A stretch of DNA of 56,084 nucleotides from Candidatus Thiopontia autotrophica (GCA_014384675.1 JACNFK010000017.1:1-56084), one strand, 5' to 3'. Positions 27,703-36,551 are shown, counted from the stretch's first letter. The notes: generated by a model not told the origin, from the sequence alone. Numbers and translations are program-made.

Positions 27703-27789
27703 ATATCCTCCTTAAACTACTACTTTTCTCTTCCTCTGTTTTGATGGCGATTTTACTCTACTTTGCACACATTGAATGAAGATAGAACA

Positions 27790-27828
27790 TAAAAAAAGGG
27801 CATCCCGAAGAGATGCCCTTTTTCAAAA
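27790..27828. terminator. Intrinsic terminator after rpmE
   Basis: GGGCATC (27798-27804) pairs with GATGCCC (27812-27818), flanked by A7 and T5. In the minus direction the A tract reads as the T run that terminates rpmE. Confidence 0.88.
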
Positions 27829-27846
27829 TCTGTTTCGACAGACGAG

Positions 27847-28056
27847 TTACATCTCTCCGTATTTCTGACGGAATTTGTCAACACGACCAGCTGTATCCAC
27901 AATCTTTTGCTTTCCGGTAAAGAAAGGGTGGCACTGAGAACATACGTCGATATGCAAAGTATCGTCCGCCATGGTGGACTTGGTTGTAAATGCATGACCG
28001 CAACTACAGGTTATGTCTACTTCAGTGTACTCTGGGTGAATTCCGCTCTTCATCAC
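27847..28056 (-). CDS. rpmE: 50S ribosomal protein L31, zinc-binding type
   Basis: L31 bridges the ribosomal subunits. The 69-aa protein starts [22 protein letters not shown] (the second ATG, 28053, may be the true start). It keeps the zinc-binding cysteines in CSCG and CSQC, so it is the zinc-loaded C+ form that is often swapped for a zinc-free paralogue under zinc limitation. [20 protein letters not shown] is the conserved centre. It lies downstream of rho with its own consensus promoter at 28115-28142 and a terminator at 27790-27828. Confidence 0.97.
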   Translation of the reverse strand: MMKSGIHPEYTEVDITCSCGHAFTTKSTMADDTLHIDVCSQCHPFFTGKQKIVDTAGRVDKFRQKYGEM

Positions 28057-28114
28057 ATTATCTCAACTATTCAAATTCATTCTATTGGCCTCAAGGGGCC
28101 AAATCCGGACGCGA

Positions 28115-28142
28115 ATTATACCTAAAACAGGTGTTTTGACAA
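28115..28142 (-). promoter_or_regulatory. Sigma-70 promoter of rpmE
   Basis: On the minus strand TTGTCA (28137-28142) and a perfect TATAAT (28115-28120) are separated by 16 bp, placing the transcription start about 50 nt before the rpmE ATG. The -35 element lies only 4 bp beyond the end of rho. Confidence 0.75.
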
Positions 28143-28145
28143 CAA

Positions 28146-29402
28146 CTATCGCTTCATTGCATCGAAGAAGTCAGCATTGCTCTTGGTAGCACGCAGGCGT
28201 TCAAGCACAAATTCCATTGCTGCCAGCTCGTCCATTGGATGCAACACTTTGCGCAACAACCAGATCTTCTGTATCTCATCAGGATTGGTCAACAACTCCT
28301 CACGACGAGTGCCAGAACGGTTGATATTGATAGCCGGGAATACACGCTTCTCAGCAATACGGCGATCCAGATGGAGCTCCATGTTGCCGGTACCCTTGAA
28401 CTCTTCATAAATAACATCATCCATTCTAGACCCAGTCTCAACCAGTGCTGTTGCAATAATGGTCAGACTTCCGCCCTCCTCCACATTACGTGCCGCACCA
28501 AAGAACCTTTTTGGGCGATGCAACGCATTGGCATCAACACCACCAGTCAACACCTTTCCTGACGAGGGGGCAACTGTATTGTAGGCACGGGCCAGACGGG
28601 TAATGGAATCAAGCAAAATAACCACATCCTTCTTGTGTTCGACCATCCGTTTTGCTTTTTCGATGACCATCTCTGCAACCTGTACATGACGAGATGCCGG
28701 CTCGTCAAATGTACTGGAGACAACCTCGCCCTTTACAGAGCGCTGCATCTCGGTAACCTCCTCCGGACGCTCGTCAATTAGAAGTACAATCAGCTGCACT
28801 TCAGGATGGTTGTACTCAATCGCCTTGGCAATATTCTGAATAATTACCGTCTTACCAGCCTTTGGAGGAGATACAATCAATCCACGCTGCCCCTTGCCGA
28901 TTGGGGAGGCTAGATCTATCAATCTTGCTGTCAGATCCTCTGTACTACCGTTACCACGCTCCATAGTAAGACGGTCATTGGCATGCAGTGGTGTCAAATT
29001 TTCGAACAGGGTCTTGTTTTTGCCCTTTTCAGGTGATTCACCATTGATATTGTCTACTCTCTGGAGCGCAAAATAACGTTCTCCCTTCTTCGGAGCCCTG
29101 ACCGTACCTGTAACTGTGTCTCCCGTACGCATCCCAAAACGACGGATCTGATTGGGTGACACATACACATCATCTGGTCCCGCCAGATAAGAGCCATCAC
29201 TGGAACGCAGAAAACCAAAACCATCCTGCAAAACCTCAAGTACACCGCCAGCCTCAATGCTATCCCCGCGCTTCGCCAGCCCCTTCAGGATGGTGAACAC
29301 CAGATCCTGTTTTCTCTGACGATTTTGGACATTGATCTCGCTTGCCTGAGCGATTTCATGAAGCTCTGGAACAGTCTTGAGCTTAAGTTCTGCTAAATTC
29401 AT
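28146..29402 (-). CDS. rho: Transcription termination factor Rho
   Basis: Rho is the hexameric RNA helicase that ends transcription at C-rich sites. The 418-aa product has the N-terminal helical domain ([17 protein letters not shown]), the cold-shock-like RNA-binding fold ([16 protein letters not shown], about residues 53-68), Walker A SPPKAGKT (about 178-185), Walker [17 protein letters not shown], and the Q/R loops ending in [22 protein letters not shown]. It is the short form without an N-terminal insertion. A 152-bp leader separates it from trxA, compatible with separate or attenuated transcription. The trxA-rho-rpmE order is widespread in gammaproteobacteria. Confidence 0.98.
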   Translation of the reverse strand: MNLAELKLKTVPELHEIAQASEINVQNRQRKQDLVFTILKGLAKRGDSIEAGGVLEVLQDGFGFLRSSDGSYLAGPDDVYVSPNQIRRFGMRTGDTVTGTVRAPKKGERYFALQRVDNINGESPEKGKNKTLFENLTPLHANDRLTMERGNGSTEDLTARLIDLASPIGKGQRGLIVSPPKAGKTVIIQNIAKAIEYNHPEVQLIVLLIDERPEEVTEMQRSVKGEVVSSTFDEPASRHVQVAEMVIEKAKRMVEHKKDVVILLDSITRLARAYNTVAPSSGKVLTGGVDANALHRPKRFFGAARNVEEGGSLTIIATALVETGSRMDDVIYEEFKGTGNMELHLDRRIAEKRVFPAININRSGTRREELLTNPDEIQKIWLLRKVLHPMDELAAMEFVLERLRATKSNADFFDAMKR

Positions 29403-29516
29403 TATGATTGATTTTCCTATATAGGATTGGTTGTGAAAGTTTGAATTAAGATTGTTTGGCTGTACCAGATAACCTCGAAGCGAGGCAAAACAGCCGGATT
29501 ATGTATGGTAAAACTG

Positions 29517-29543
29517 GTCACGGCCTGAAAGAGACAGGCCGTG
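29517..29543. terminator. GC-rich hairpin between trxA and rho (possible terminator)
   Basis: GTCACGGCCTG and CAGGCCGTGAC form an 11-bp perfect stem around a short loop just after the trxA stop. In the trxA direction it is followed by CAGTTTTAC, not a clean T run, so it may be a weak terminator or an RNA-stabilising hairpin. Confidence 0.5.
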
Positions 29544-29554
29544 ACAAAAAATAT

Positions 29555-29881
29555 CTAAATATTTTCCTCAATAAATGCAGAAAGTTGTGATTTGTTAACT
29601 GCCCCTACCTTGGTTGCCTCAACGGCACCGCCCTTATAGAGCATCAGAGTTGGAATTCCACGAATACCGAACTTTGGTGGGGTATTTGGGTTCTCATCAA
29701 TATTAAGCTTTGTTACCTTGACTCGCCCTGCATACTCACCCGCAATCTCTTCAAGTACCGGACCAATCATCTTGCATGGACCACACCACTCTGCCCAGAA
29801 ATCTACCAGCACTGGAAGCTCTGCAGCCAGCACCTCATCATCAAAGCTGTCGTCGGTAATATGGACAATATCGTCACTCAT
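29555..29881 (-). CDS. trxA: Thioredoxin 1
   Basis: General cytoplasmic protein-disulfide reductant. The 108-aa product has the classic length and the W-C-G-P-C active site at residues 31-35 within [16 protein letters not shown]. The Asp in VLVDF and the cis-Pro loop [14 protein letters not shown] are present. The start ATG 29881 has an AAAGGAG site 10 nt upstream. It is divergent from rhlB and upstream of rho, as in E. coli. A second thioredoxin-like gene is at 40097-40420, and a membrane-anchored TlpA-like one at 38315. Confidence 0.97.
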   Translation of the reverse strand: MSDDIVHITDDSFDDEVLAAELPVLVDFWAEWCGPCKMIGPVLEEIAGEYAGRVKVTKLNIDENPNTPPKFGIRGIPTLMLYKGGAVEATKVGAVNKSQLSAFIEENI

Positions 29882-30081
29882 TGTTTGCTTGCTCCTTTAA
29901 GAAGGGATTTTTTTGGGACTGGCATCGCGGACGATGAGCCCTGTAACTGAATGTTTTGGATCTTCTGCCACCTAATAGCAGATTTAATTTCCTCTATTTC
30001 AGCTCAATCCCCCAGACAATGCAAGCCTTAATTTTCACATTCTTCAGGGTTCCATTACAGTTTCTGCTATTCTCCGCACCC

Positions 30082-31428
30082 ATGAACTCACAGAACAAAA
30101 CAAATGATAATCCTAAAGACGACAACAGATCGCATCTTTCAGATACCCTATTCTCATCTCTAAAGCTCTCTCCCGAGCTTGTCAAGGGTGTGGATGCCCT
30201 TGGCTTTGAATACTGCACTCCAATTCAGGCAGGTACATTGCCTCTGGCTCTGGAGGGAAAAGATATTGCTGGTCAGGCCCAAACCGGGACAGGAAAAACT
30301 GCAGCCTTTCTATTGGCAATCATGGATCGTCTATTAAGAAAACACCCTCCACACTGGAAAAACGTAAATCAACCACGGGCTCTTATTCTTGCTCCTACAC
30401 GCGAACTGGCAATCCAGATTCACAATGATGCGGAACAGCTCGGTAAATTTACCGAACTCAAACTTGGGCTCGCTTATGGCGGCACGGGTTATGAGCAGCA
30501 GCGCAAGGTTATCGAGAACGGTGTAGATATCCTGATTGGTACACCAGGACGCATAATCGACTACTTCAAGCAGCATGTTTTTGACCTCAAGGCGGCCGAG
30601 GTTGTAGTTATGGACGAGGCTGATCGCATGTTTGATCTTGGTTTTATCAAGGACATTCGTTTTCTTATGAACCGCGCCCCTAAACCGGAAAAACGTCAGA
30701 GCATGCTCTTCTCGGCCACTCTATCATTCCGTGTCATGGAACTGGCATACGACCATATGAACAGCCCTGAACAGATCAAAATAGAGCCTGAACAGGTTAC
30801 CGCCTCCAATGTGAACGAGGTAGTCTACTACCCGGCCAACAACGAGAAGATACCCCTGCTGATTGGTTTGATGAAGGATATGGCTCCGCACCGTAGTATT
30901 GTCTTCGTTAACACCAAATTTGAGGCTGACAAGGTATGGAGCTTCCTCGAAGGCAATGACTTTCCTGCTGCTGTACTCTCTGGCGATGTGCCACAGAAAA
31001 AACGCCAACAGCTATTAGAGAAATTTCAGAAGGGAGAGGTTCCCGTACTGGTTGCTACAGACGTTGCTGCACGAGGCCTGCATATCCCAGAAGTCAGTCA
31101 TGTCTTTAACTACGATCTGTCGCAGGATCGTGAGGACTATGTTCACCGTATTGGCAGAACTGCCCGTGCCGGTGCCAGTGGAGATGCCATCAGTTTTGCC
31201 TGTGAAAAATACTCCTTTTCACTGCCTGATATCGAAGACTATATCGACCACAAGATTCCAGTCGGAGCAATTACCAGCAACATGCTGGCTGAACTGAAGC
31301 CACCTGTCAAACGTCCATCAAGAAATCGAGGGGGAAAAGCGGGGAATCGCTCTTCCAACAATGGGTATCATGGCAAATCTCACTCAGGACATAGAAACGG
31401 GCAACGTAGACGCCCCCGGAACCGCTAG
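30082..31428 (+). CDS. rhlB: ATP-dependent RNA helicase RhlB
   Basis: DEAD-box helicase; in E. coli it feeds structured RNA to PNPase within the RNase E degradosome. I start it at ATG 30082 (MNSQNKTNDNPKDD, 448 aa); the frame is open 42 codons upstream but that part resembles no helicase. Motifs are the Q-motif GFEYCTPIQAGTLPLAL, AQTGTGKT (66-73), APTRELAIQI, DEAD (178-181), SAT in LFSATLSF and the C-terminal HRIGRTARAG. The tail (about 415-448) is Arg/Asn/Gly-rich, probably RNA-binding. It is divergent from trxA. Its terminator is at 31476-31506, inside yrfG. Confidence 0.95.
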   Translation: MNSQNKTNDNPKDDNRSHLSDTLFSSLKLSPELVKGVDALGFEYCTPIQAGTLPLALEGKDIAGQAQTGTGKTAAFLLAIMDRLLRKHPPHWKNVNQPRALILAPTRELAIQIHNDAEQLGKFTELKLGLAYGGTGYEQQRKVIENGVDILIGTPGRIIDYFKQHVFDLKAAEVVVMDEADRMFDLGFIKDIRFLMNRAPKPEKRQSMLFSATLSFRVMELAYDHMNSPEQIKIEPEQVTASNVNEVVYYPANNEKIPLLIGLMKDMAPHRSIVFVNTKFEADKVWSFLEGNDFPAAVLSGDVPQKKRQQLLEKFQKGEVPVLVATDVAARGLHIPEVSHVFNYDLSQDREDYVHRIGRTARAGASGDAISFACEKYSFSLPDIEDYIDHKIPVGAITSNMLAELKPPVKRPSRNRGGKAGNRSSNNGYHGKSHSGHRNGQRRRPRNR

Positions 31429-31433
31429 AGTTG

Positions 31434-32090
31434 TTACCTGACTGGTATTAACTCACGAAACCCGTTAATTGCATCAAAATCCTCCACACTCTTTGGAGGA
31501 TTTTTTGTGTCCGGCTGGTAAACTGCCAACAGGTGGCAAATTCCGTACTGCTGCGCCGAGCGCAACACACTGAGGCTATCATCTATCAATAGCGTCTGTT
31601 GCGGGTCAAATTGTTCATGCTCCTGTAGACGCTCCCAAAACTCCGGGTGCTCCTTTGGCAGACCAAGATCATGCGCACAGATGATCTCATCAAGATATGG
31701 ACCGAGTTCAGTTTTACGCATCTTCAGATCAAGACTTTTGCCATGAGCATTGGTCACCAATACTGCACGCCGCCCTGAATCACGTACTGCATCAAGAAAA
31801 TCACGTACATGTGGATGCTCTGCAATCAGATGGTGGACCTCCTCCTTGAGCTGGAGAATATCAAGGTCCAGCTCTCTGCTCCAGTGGTCTACGCAGTACC
31901 ACTCCAGCGTCCCTTCAATCGCCTGACAGCGCTGGTAAACCTCCTGCTTTGCCTCATGCAGTGAAAGATTCTTTTTCTCTCCATAGCGCATGGGAACATG
32001 CTCCAGCCAGAAATAATTATCAAAATGGAGATCCAGCAGGGTTCCGTCCATATCCAGAAGAACTGTTTCGATTTGTGACCAATCAACCAT
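31434..32090 (-). CDS. yrfG: HAD-superfamily GMP/IMP nucleotidase YrfG
   Basis: A HAD subfamily IA phosphatase. The E. coli homologue YrfG dephosphorylates GMP and IMP. The catalytic motif DMDGT is at residues 13-17 (VLLDMDGTLLDLHFDNYFW), motif II is LVTNAHGKSLDLKM, and motif III/IV is LLIDDSLSVLRSAQQYG. Length 218 aa. It is divergent from nudE with only 20 bp between start codons, the same pairing as in E. coli, where both gene products act on nucleotides. Its last codons contain the rhlB terminator hairpin. Confidence 0.92.
   Translation of the reverse strand: MVDWSQIETVLLDMDGTLLDLHFDNYFWLEHVPMRYGEKKNLSLHEAKQEVYQRCQAIEGTLEWYCVDHWSRELDLDILQLKEEVHHLIAEHPHVRDFLDAVRDSGRRAVLVTNAHGKSLDLKMRKTELGPYLDEIICAHDLGLPKEHPEFWERLQEHEQFDPQQTLLIDDSLSVLRSAQQYGICHLLAVYQPDTKNPPKSVEDFDAINGFRELIPVR
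31476..31506 (+). terminator. rhlB terminator embedded in the yrfG coding sequence
   Basis: AAAATCCTCC pairs with GGAGGATTTT across a 9-nt loop and runs into a T6 tract, a standard intrinsic terminator about 50 bp past the rhlB stop. The same bases encode the yrfG C-terminal region. Confidence 0.82.
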
Positions 32091-32110
32091 AGTGGGGTAG
32101 GATACTCCAT

Positions 32111-32656
32111 ATGTCTAAAAATCGAACCCCTCCAGAGATTCTGAATACCAAGATCTGTGCAAAAAGCCGCCTCTTCACTATAGAGTCGGTTGATCTTAGA
32201 TTCTCCAACGGAGTAGAGGCACAGTGGGAGAGATTGAAGAGCTCGTCTCGTGGAGCAGTTCTTATAGTACCAATGGTGGATGAGGATACCGTGCTGATGA
32301 TTCGAGAGTATGCCGTTGGGGTAGGCCGTTACGAGCTAGCCCTTCCAAAGGGGAAAATAGATGTGGGTGAATCCATTCTGGAAGCAGCCAACCGAGAGAT
32401 GATGGAGGAGGTAGGTTATGGTGCCAACAAGTTGGAGCATATTGACTCCCTTACCATTGCGCCCGGTTACCTCGGCCACACTACCCATATAGTTGTTGGT
32501 AGAGAGCTATACGAGAAGAGACTGCCGGGAGATGAGCCGGAGGAGATAGAGGTCATTCCCTGGAAACTTAGCCAATTGAATAAATTAATCGAACAAGAAG
32601 AGATGACCGAGGCTCGCACTATCGCTGCCCTGTTTATGGTTAGAGAGATGCAATAA
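32111..32656 (+). CDS. nudE: ADP compounds hydrolase NudE (Nudix)
   Basis: NudE hydrolyses ADP-ribose, NADH, Ap3A and similar ADP derivatives. The 181-aa protein follows E. coli NudE closely from its start (MSKNRTPPEILNTK, then SRLFTIESVDLRFSNGV). The complete Nudix box runs from G81 (GKIDVGESILEAANREMMEE, then VG), with the REMMEE metal-binding glutamates intact. It is divergent from yrfG across 20 bp, and its stop overlaps the cysQ start by one base (TAATG). With cysQ downstream the pair removes nucleotide by-products, including PAP from sulfate assimilation. Confidence 0.96.
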   Translation: MSKNRTPPEILNTKICAKSRLFTIESVDLRFSNGVEAQWERLKSSSRGAVLIVPMVDEDTVLMIREYAVGVGRYELALPKGKIDVGESILEAANREMMEEVGYGANKLEHIDSLTIAPGYLGHTTHIVVGRELYEKRLPGDEPEEIEVIPWKLSQLNKLIEQEEMTEARTIAALFMVREMQ

Positions 32657-33456
32657 TGAATACCCTTGAGCTACAACCACTAATTGCCCCTCTGATCTCA
32701 CTGACTCAGCGTGCCGGTGAGGGCATCTTGAAAATCTACGATGCCGGCTTCTCGGTCACTGACAAGAAGGACGACACCCCACTTACCGAGGCCGATCTAG
32801 CTGCCCACACTATCATCACCGAAGGGCTGGCACAGCTTACACCCGAGATACCTGTTCTCTCCGAGGAGTCAGATCTCATTCCGTTTGAGGAGAGAAAACA
32901 GTGGCAACGTTACTGGTTGATCGACCCCCTTGATGGCACCAGAGAGTTCATCAAACAAAATGGTGAGTTTACCGTCAACATAGCCCTTATTGAGAACCAG
33001 CGCCCAATTATTGGAGTAATTCAGGTGCCTGTTAACAAGATTCTATACTATGCATGGCGTGACGGAGGATCATGGAAACAGCTTCCCGACGAATTGCCAT
33101 CACAAATCCATGCTCGCTCTCCATCAGAAGAACAACTGGTGGTTGCAGGCAGTCGATCTCATCACAACGAGGTTATCACCGACTTCCTGGACAAGATTGG
33201 CTCACATCGCATCTTCCCCATGGGCAGCTCGCTCAAATCATGCCTGATTGCCGAAGGCAAAGCTGACCTCTATCCTCGTCTTGGGCCTACATCAGAGTGG
33301 GATACCGCTGCAGCACAGTGCATTGTTGAAGAGGCTGGTGGACAGATTACCGATACCGCAATGAATCCACTGCGGTACAACACCAAGGAGTCTCTGCTGA
33401 ACCCGCACTTCTTTGTTTTTGGAAAGGGAACGCGCAACTGGTCACGCTACCTTTAG
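32656..33456 (+). CDS. cysQ: 3'(2'),5'-bisphosphate nucleotidase CysQ
   Basis: CysQ dephosphorylates PAP (and PAPS) left by sulfotransferases and sulfate reduction, protecting RNases from inhibition. It is a Li-sensitive inositol-monophosphatase-fold enzyme. Metal residues are visible in VLSEESDL (E70/E71), IDPLDGTREFIKQNG (D90, D93) and SEWDTAAAQCIVEEAGG. Length 266 aa. The start overlaps the nudE stop, implying co-translation. Nothing obvious terminates it in 33457-33537. Confidence 0.96.
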   Translation: MNTLELQPLIAPLISLTQRAGEGILKIYDAGFSVTDKKDDTPLTEADLAAHTIITEGLAQLTPEIPVLSEESDLIPFEERKQWQRYWLIDPLDGTREFIKQNGEFTVNIALIENQRPIIGVIQVPVNKILYYAWRDGGSWKQLPDELPSQIHARSPSEEQLVVAGSRSHHNEVITDFLDKIGSHRIFPMGSSLKSCLIAEGKADLYPRLGPTSEWDTAAAQCIVEEAGGQITDTAMNPLRYNTKESLLNPHFFVFGKGTRNWSRYL

Positions 33457-33537
33457 AGATACCAGGCCGTGAGCCTGAGGAGCCTCTGAAAAAGCTTGAT
33501 GGGATGGAGATCTGATTGGGTCACGACGTGAGCTGCC

Positions 33538-33753
33538 CTAAGACTGAACAGCAGGGATTGGGCAGCAGTCATCGCCGTAGACCGCCATGACCTCTTTTAG
33601 CTCCTCCAGCATCGATTTACACTCATCAATCGACAGATTTTCACAGGGGTGAACCTCCTCTCCTGCCTCTAGCTGACGAATGATTTCACGCGTCTTTTCG
33701 CAGCCCATCTGACCAACGATCTCCAACGCTCGATCAACCTTCTTCTGATCCAT
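33538..33753 (-). CDS. Small cysteine-rich hypothetical protein
   Basis: A 71-residue acidic protein I do not recognise. It has five cysteines (positions 18, 37, 45, 63 and 64) in MGCEKTR, HPCENLSIDEC and GDDCCPIPA, no signal peptide and no membrane segment. The middle is predicted helical (IIRQLEAGEEV, KSMLEELKEVM). The pattern suggests metal or Fe-S binding, or a small partner protein, but no family match is evident. ATG 33753 is the only reasonable start. It is flanked by cysQ (convergent) and the CPA2 antiporter gene (same strand, 109 bp). Reading-frame quality and acidic composition make it more likely real than not. Confidence 0.6.
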   Translation of the reverse strand: MDQKKVDRALEIVGQMGCEKTREIIRQLEAGEEVHPCENLSIDECKSMLEELKEVMAVYGDDCCPIPAVQS

Positions 33754-33862
33754 AACTAATCTTATCCTGCTGACAAGCAGCCCTTATAAACCCAATATAA
33801 GCGAATCATTACATAAATTCTGGAACAAAAACACCCGTCCATACAACAAGATGCTCGGCTTT

Positions 33863-35254
33863 CTACGTATTGACGTCAGCTGACGTCAACCTCCACTTCA
33901 ACAGAGCAGGTCCTACCAGTGTGGTTACAACTGTCATAATCACCACGGCAGAAAAGAGCGATGGGCCAAGAACACCAAGCCCTTTTCCTATCGCTGCCAT
34001 GATAAGTGCAACCTCGCCTCGAGGAACCATGCCCGCACCAATAGCTGATCTTGATAGATGACGTTCTGCACCAAGCCCGCTGATCATCTTGCCAACAATC
34101 GCAACAATAGTCAGAGCCGAAGCAAGCAGAACAATCTCCTGATCAAGAAAAACCTCAAGCTTTACCTGCATCCCCATCAACACAAAGAAAATTGGAGCGA
34201 AGACAGCCTCAAAGGGGCGTATCTGTTCACGAATCTCATGATCAAGCCTACACTCTCTATTCTCTAAATCGCACTCTTTCATCCAGTAATTGAATTCATG
34301 GTTGCTCAGAATTAACCCTGCGGCAAAGGCCCCTACGATTGCAGAGAGGCCCACAAAATCAGCCAACCAGGAGAGGCTGGTCAGCATCAGGAACGCAATA
34401 AACAGCTCTGCCTCCCACAGATCAAGGTGGTGAAGATGCTTGATCACAGCACGAATTATCCTGGGGACCAGCAGATATATAGAGGCCAAAAACATTGCTG
34501 CCTGAATAATGGAGTAGACAATACTTGTCATATCCAGGCTGCCACGAGAGACCGCATCAATACCAATTGCCATAAGAACCAGCCCCAACACATCATCAAT
34601 AACTGCCGCACTCAAGACAACACGTGCAACCTCAGTGTTGTCTTGGTTGAGGTCATGAAAAACCCGTGCAGAAATACCAATGCTGGTGGCACAAAGCGCA
34701 ATAGCAACCAGTAGATTAGTGGTCCAGTGAGCCTGGGGCGCAAGCAACTGCATTACTCCAATACCAAAAACAAACGGTGCAATCACCCCAATCATTGCAA
34801 CCCGAAATGCCGATTTTGCCGATGCTTGCAGCTCGATTGTGGATGAGTTCAGCCCAACCGCAAAAAGCAGAAAGAGCAGGCCAATTCTGGAAAAACTATC
34901 AATAATCTGGATTACATCAGTAATTTTACCGCCCTGAGAGCTAGAGAGAATTGGTAGCATCTCATCTGCCAGCTCATCTCCAAGGGTGATCTTAAGAGCC
35001 TGTTCAAGCGTGACACCCGCATCAAGAGAGAGGTTTATTGCATTGAATACCGCGCCTGATTCACGCAAAACCGAGATCAGATCACTTCCAATCCAGTAAC
35101 CAATATTTCCAATCAACATCCCAAAGGCAAGCTCACCCAGCACAGATGGCTGATTGAGACGTTTTGCAATATGTCGCCCCAACAGAGCCAACAGCGTAAT
35201 AACTGTTAGCCCAAGAAGAACTGGAGCTACAGGATCGGTGTGGATAGATTCCAT
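33863..35254 (-). CDS. CPA2 family monovalent cation:H+ antiporter
   Basis: An inner-membrane Na+(K+)/H+ exchanger-like protein (PF00999) of 463 aa with about 12 hydrophobic segments. The N-terminus PVLLGLTVITLLALLGRHIA leads into LNQPSVLGELAFGMLIGNIG. Later segments include VVLSAAVIDDVLGLVLMAIG with the paired Asp residues typical of the ion-binding site, AIVGAFAAGLILSN, and VPRGEVALIMAAIGKGLG. There is no C-terminal RCK/TrkA-N domain, unlike KefB/KefC. A long loop (about 80-115) follows the second helix. The 3' end of the gene contains a 20-bp perfect palindrome (33870-33889). Ion selectivity cannot be judged from sequence. Confidence 0.9.
   Translation of the reverse strand: MESIHTDPVAPVLLGLTVITLLALLGRHIAKRLNQPSVLGELAFGMLIGNIGYWIGSDLISVLRESGAVFNAINLSLDAGVTLEQALKITLGDELADEMLPILSSSQGGKITDVIQIIDSFSRIGLLFLLFAVGLNSSTIELQASAKSAFRVAMIGVIAPFVFGIGVMQLLAPQAHWTTNLLVAIALCATSIGISARVFHDLNQDNTEVARVVLSAAVIDDVLGLVLMAIGIDAVSRGSLDMTSIVYSIIQAAMFLASIYLLVPRIIRAVIKHLHHLDLWEAELFIAFLMLTSLSWLADFVGLSAIVGAFAAGLILSNHEFNYWMKECDLENRECRLDHEIREQIRPFEAVFAPIFFVLMGMQVKLEVFLDQEIVLLASALTIVAIVGKMISGLGAERHLSRSAIGAGMVPRGEVALIMAAIGKGLGVLGPSLFSAVVIMTVVTTLVGPALLKWRLTSADVNT
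33870..33889. repeat. 20-bp perfect palindrome at the 3' end of the antiporter gene
   Basis: TTGACGTCAGCTGACGTCAA is its own reverse complement. It lies in the last codons of the antiporter gene (encoding LTSADVN) and may form a hairpin near the mRNA end or bind a dimeric protein. Confidence 0.55.
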
Positions 35255-35312
35255 ATCGTTTTAATCATATCGTCAATCAGACTTGGCGGCTACCACACCC
35301 TGGATTGCCAAA

Positions 35313-35352
35313 AAAGAAAACGACCTACCGGATAACCGATAAGTCGTTGTTT
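35313..35352 (-). terminator. Intrinsic terminator after tRNA-Phe
   Basis: Read on the minus strand, AACGAC and GTCGTT with inner TCGG/CCGG pairing form a hairpin followed by TTCTTTTTT, immediately downstream of the tRNA 3' end. Confidence 0.75.
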
Positions 35353-35355
35353 ATA

Positions 35356-35431
35356 TGGTGGCCGGAGGTGGAATCGAACCACCGACACGAGGATTTTCAA
35401 TCCTCTGCTCTACCAACTGAGCTATCCGGCC
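35356..35431 (-). tRNA. tRNA-Phe (anticodon GAA)
   Basis: A complete 76-nt cloverleaf with encoded CCA on the minus strand. The acceptor GGCCGGA pairs with TCCGGCC, the D-arm is GCTCAGTTGGTAGAGC, the anticodon stem GAGGA/TCCTC surrounds TTGAAAA (anticodon GAA), and the T-arm is GGTGG-TTCGATT-CCACC. It stands alone, with a terminator directly downstream. Confidence 0.97.
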
Positions 35432-35519
35432 AAAAACATGTTCTGCTCTCAATAACAGAGACTGCGAAAGGATGCGTATTGAAGCGCATCACGGAGCTCT
35501 GGTCAAGAGATTGGAGGAT

Positions 35520-36401
35520 TCATTCTGCTATCACTCTGTTCCTGCCCTCATTTTTAGCTCTGTATAACGCCTCATCTGCCCGTTTAAGCAGATCATCAAG
35601 ATCTGCATCCTCAACCATTGCAGAAACACCAGCACTGATAGTCAAGGCATCTACCGGAGAAAAATCTGTATATTCAACTGTTGAACGAACTCTCTCTGCC
35701 AACCTCATACCTCCGTCAATTGCCGTATCCGGTGCCAGCACTACAAACTCTTCCCCTCCCATTCTGTACAAACTATCTGTATCTCGCAACAGACTACTTA
35801 CAACCTCAACCAAATGAATCAGCAGTCTGTCTCCAGCCGCATGTCCGTACCGATCATTCACCTCCTTGAAGTAATCAAGATCAAACATTATCAGAGAGAA
35901 TGGGTGACGGTACCTGCGGTATCTCATCATCTCTTGGGTTGCTCTATCCTGCAGTGCCTGGCGGTTTAGTGCGCCAGTCATATTGTCGTGAATTACCAGC
36001 TCCTGCAGGTCTGTCTGGGAGCTCTTAAGATTGTCTAGCTCCTCTCGATACTCTGTAATATCTGCCGAAATGGAGCCAACACCAACCAGCTTATCCCTGT
36101 CGTCATACATGGGAAAAACTGTAGTCAGATAGCAATGCCGCCCATCAGTCAGAGTAATCTCTTCCTCAAAGGTCATCTCCCTGTTCTGCTCAACAGTCAA
36201 TTGTTCGTTTTTTCGATGACCCCTAGCAAGCTCTTCGCTGTAGGCGCCGAAATGGGGTTTCTCAAGAATATCTTCTGAATTGACCCGGAAAAGGTTTATC
36301 CACCCCTGGTTTACCCACACAAACCTACCCTTTATATCCTTGAAATAGATAACAGGTGCACTGCTGGCTCTCAGTGAATCTACAATATTCATGCTGCTCA
36401 T
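35520..36401 (-). CDS. PAS-GGDEF diguanylate cyclase
   Basis: A cytoplasmic sensor enzyme predicted to make cyclic di-GMP. I start it at ATG 36401 (MSSMNIVDSLRA, 293 aa), which has a GGAGGGG ribosome site; the frame is open to 36476. A PAS domain covers about residues 8-125 (PVIYFKDIKGRFVWVNQGWI to GSISADITEYRE). The GGDEF domain follows: LTG-like MTGALNRQAL, the metal-binding FDLDYFKEVNDRYGHAAGD, and the active site GGEEF (215-219), an accepted active variant. An RxxD inhibitory site (RDTD, 206-209) lies five residues before it, so product inhibition is expected. The ligand of the PAS domain is unknown. It lies alone between tRNA-Phe and the divergent thiS. Confidence 0.93.
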   Translation of the reverse strand: MSSMNIVDSLRASSAPVIYFKDIKGRFVWVNQGWINLFRVNSEDILEKPHFGAYSEELARGHRKNEQLTVEQNREMTFEEEITLTDGRHCYLTTVFPMYDDRDKLVGVGSISADITEYREELDNLKSSQTDLQELVIHDNMTGALNRQALQDRATQEMMRYRRYRHPFSLIMFDLDYFKEVNDRYGHAAGDRLLIHLVEVVSSLLRDTDSLYRMGGEEFVVLAPDTAIDGGMRLAERVRSTVEYTDFSPVDALTISAGVSAMVEDADLDDLLKRADEALYRAKNEGRNRVIAE

Positions 36402-36551
36402 CTTGCCCCTCCAGAAGAAGCTCGAGTCTGCATTGTCTGCCTCTTTATAGAGGTCGTCAATCAAGAAAACCACCATTCCATTGACACCACAGGTAGATCG
36501 AACGACAATCCGCGGCTGACAACAGATTCAAACAACTACCTCTGACCCACC

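Noticed and set aside
36477-36551. A TPP riboswitch upstream of thiS
   Set aside because: The gap is only 75 bp and I cannot find the CTGAGA and ACCTGA-type core elements.
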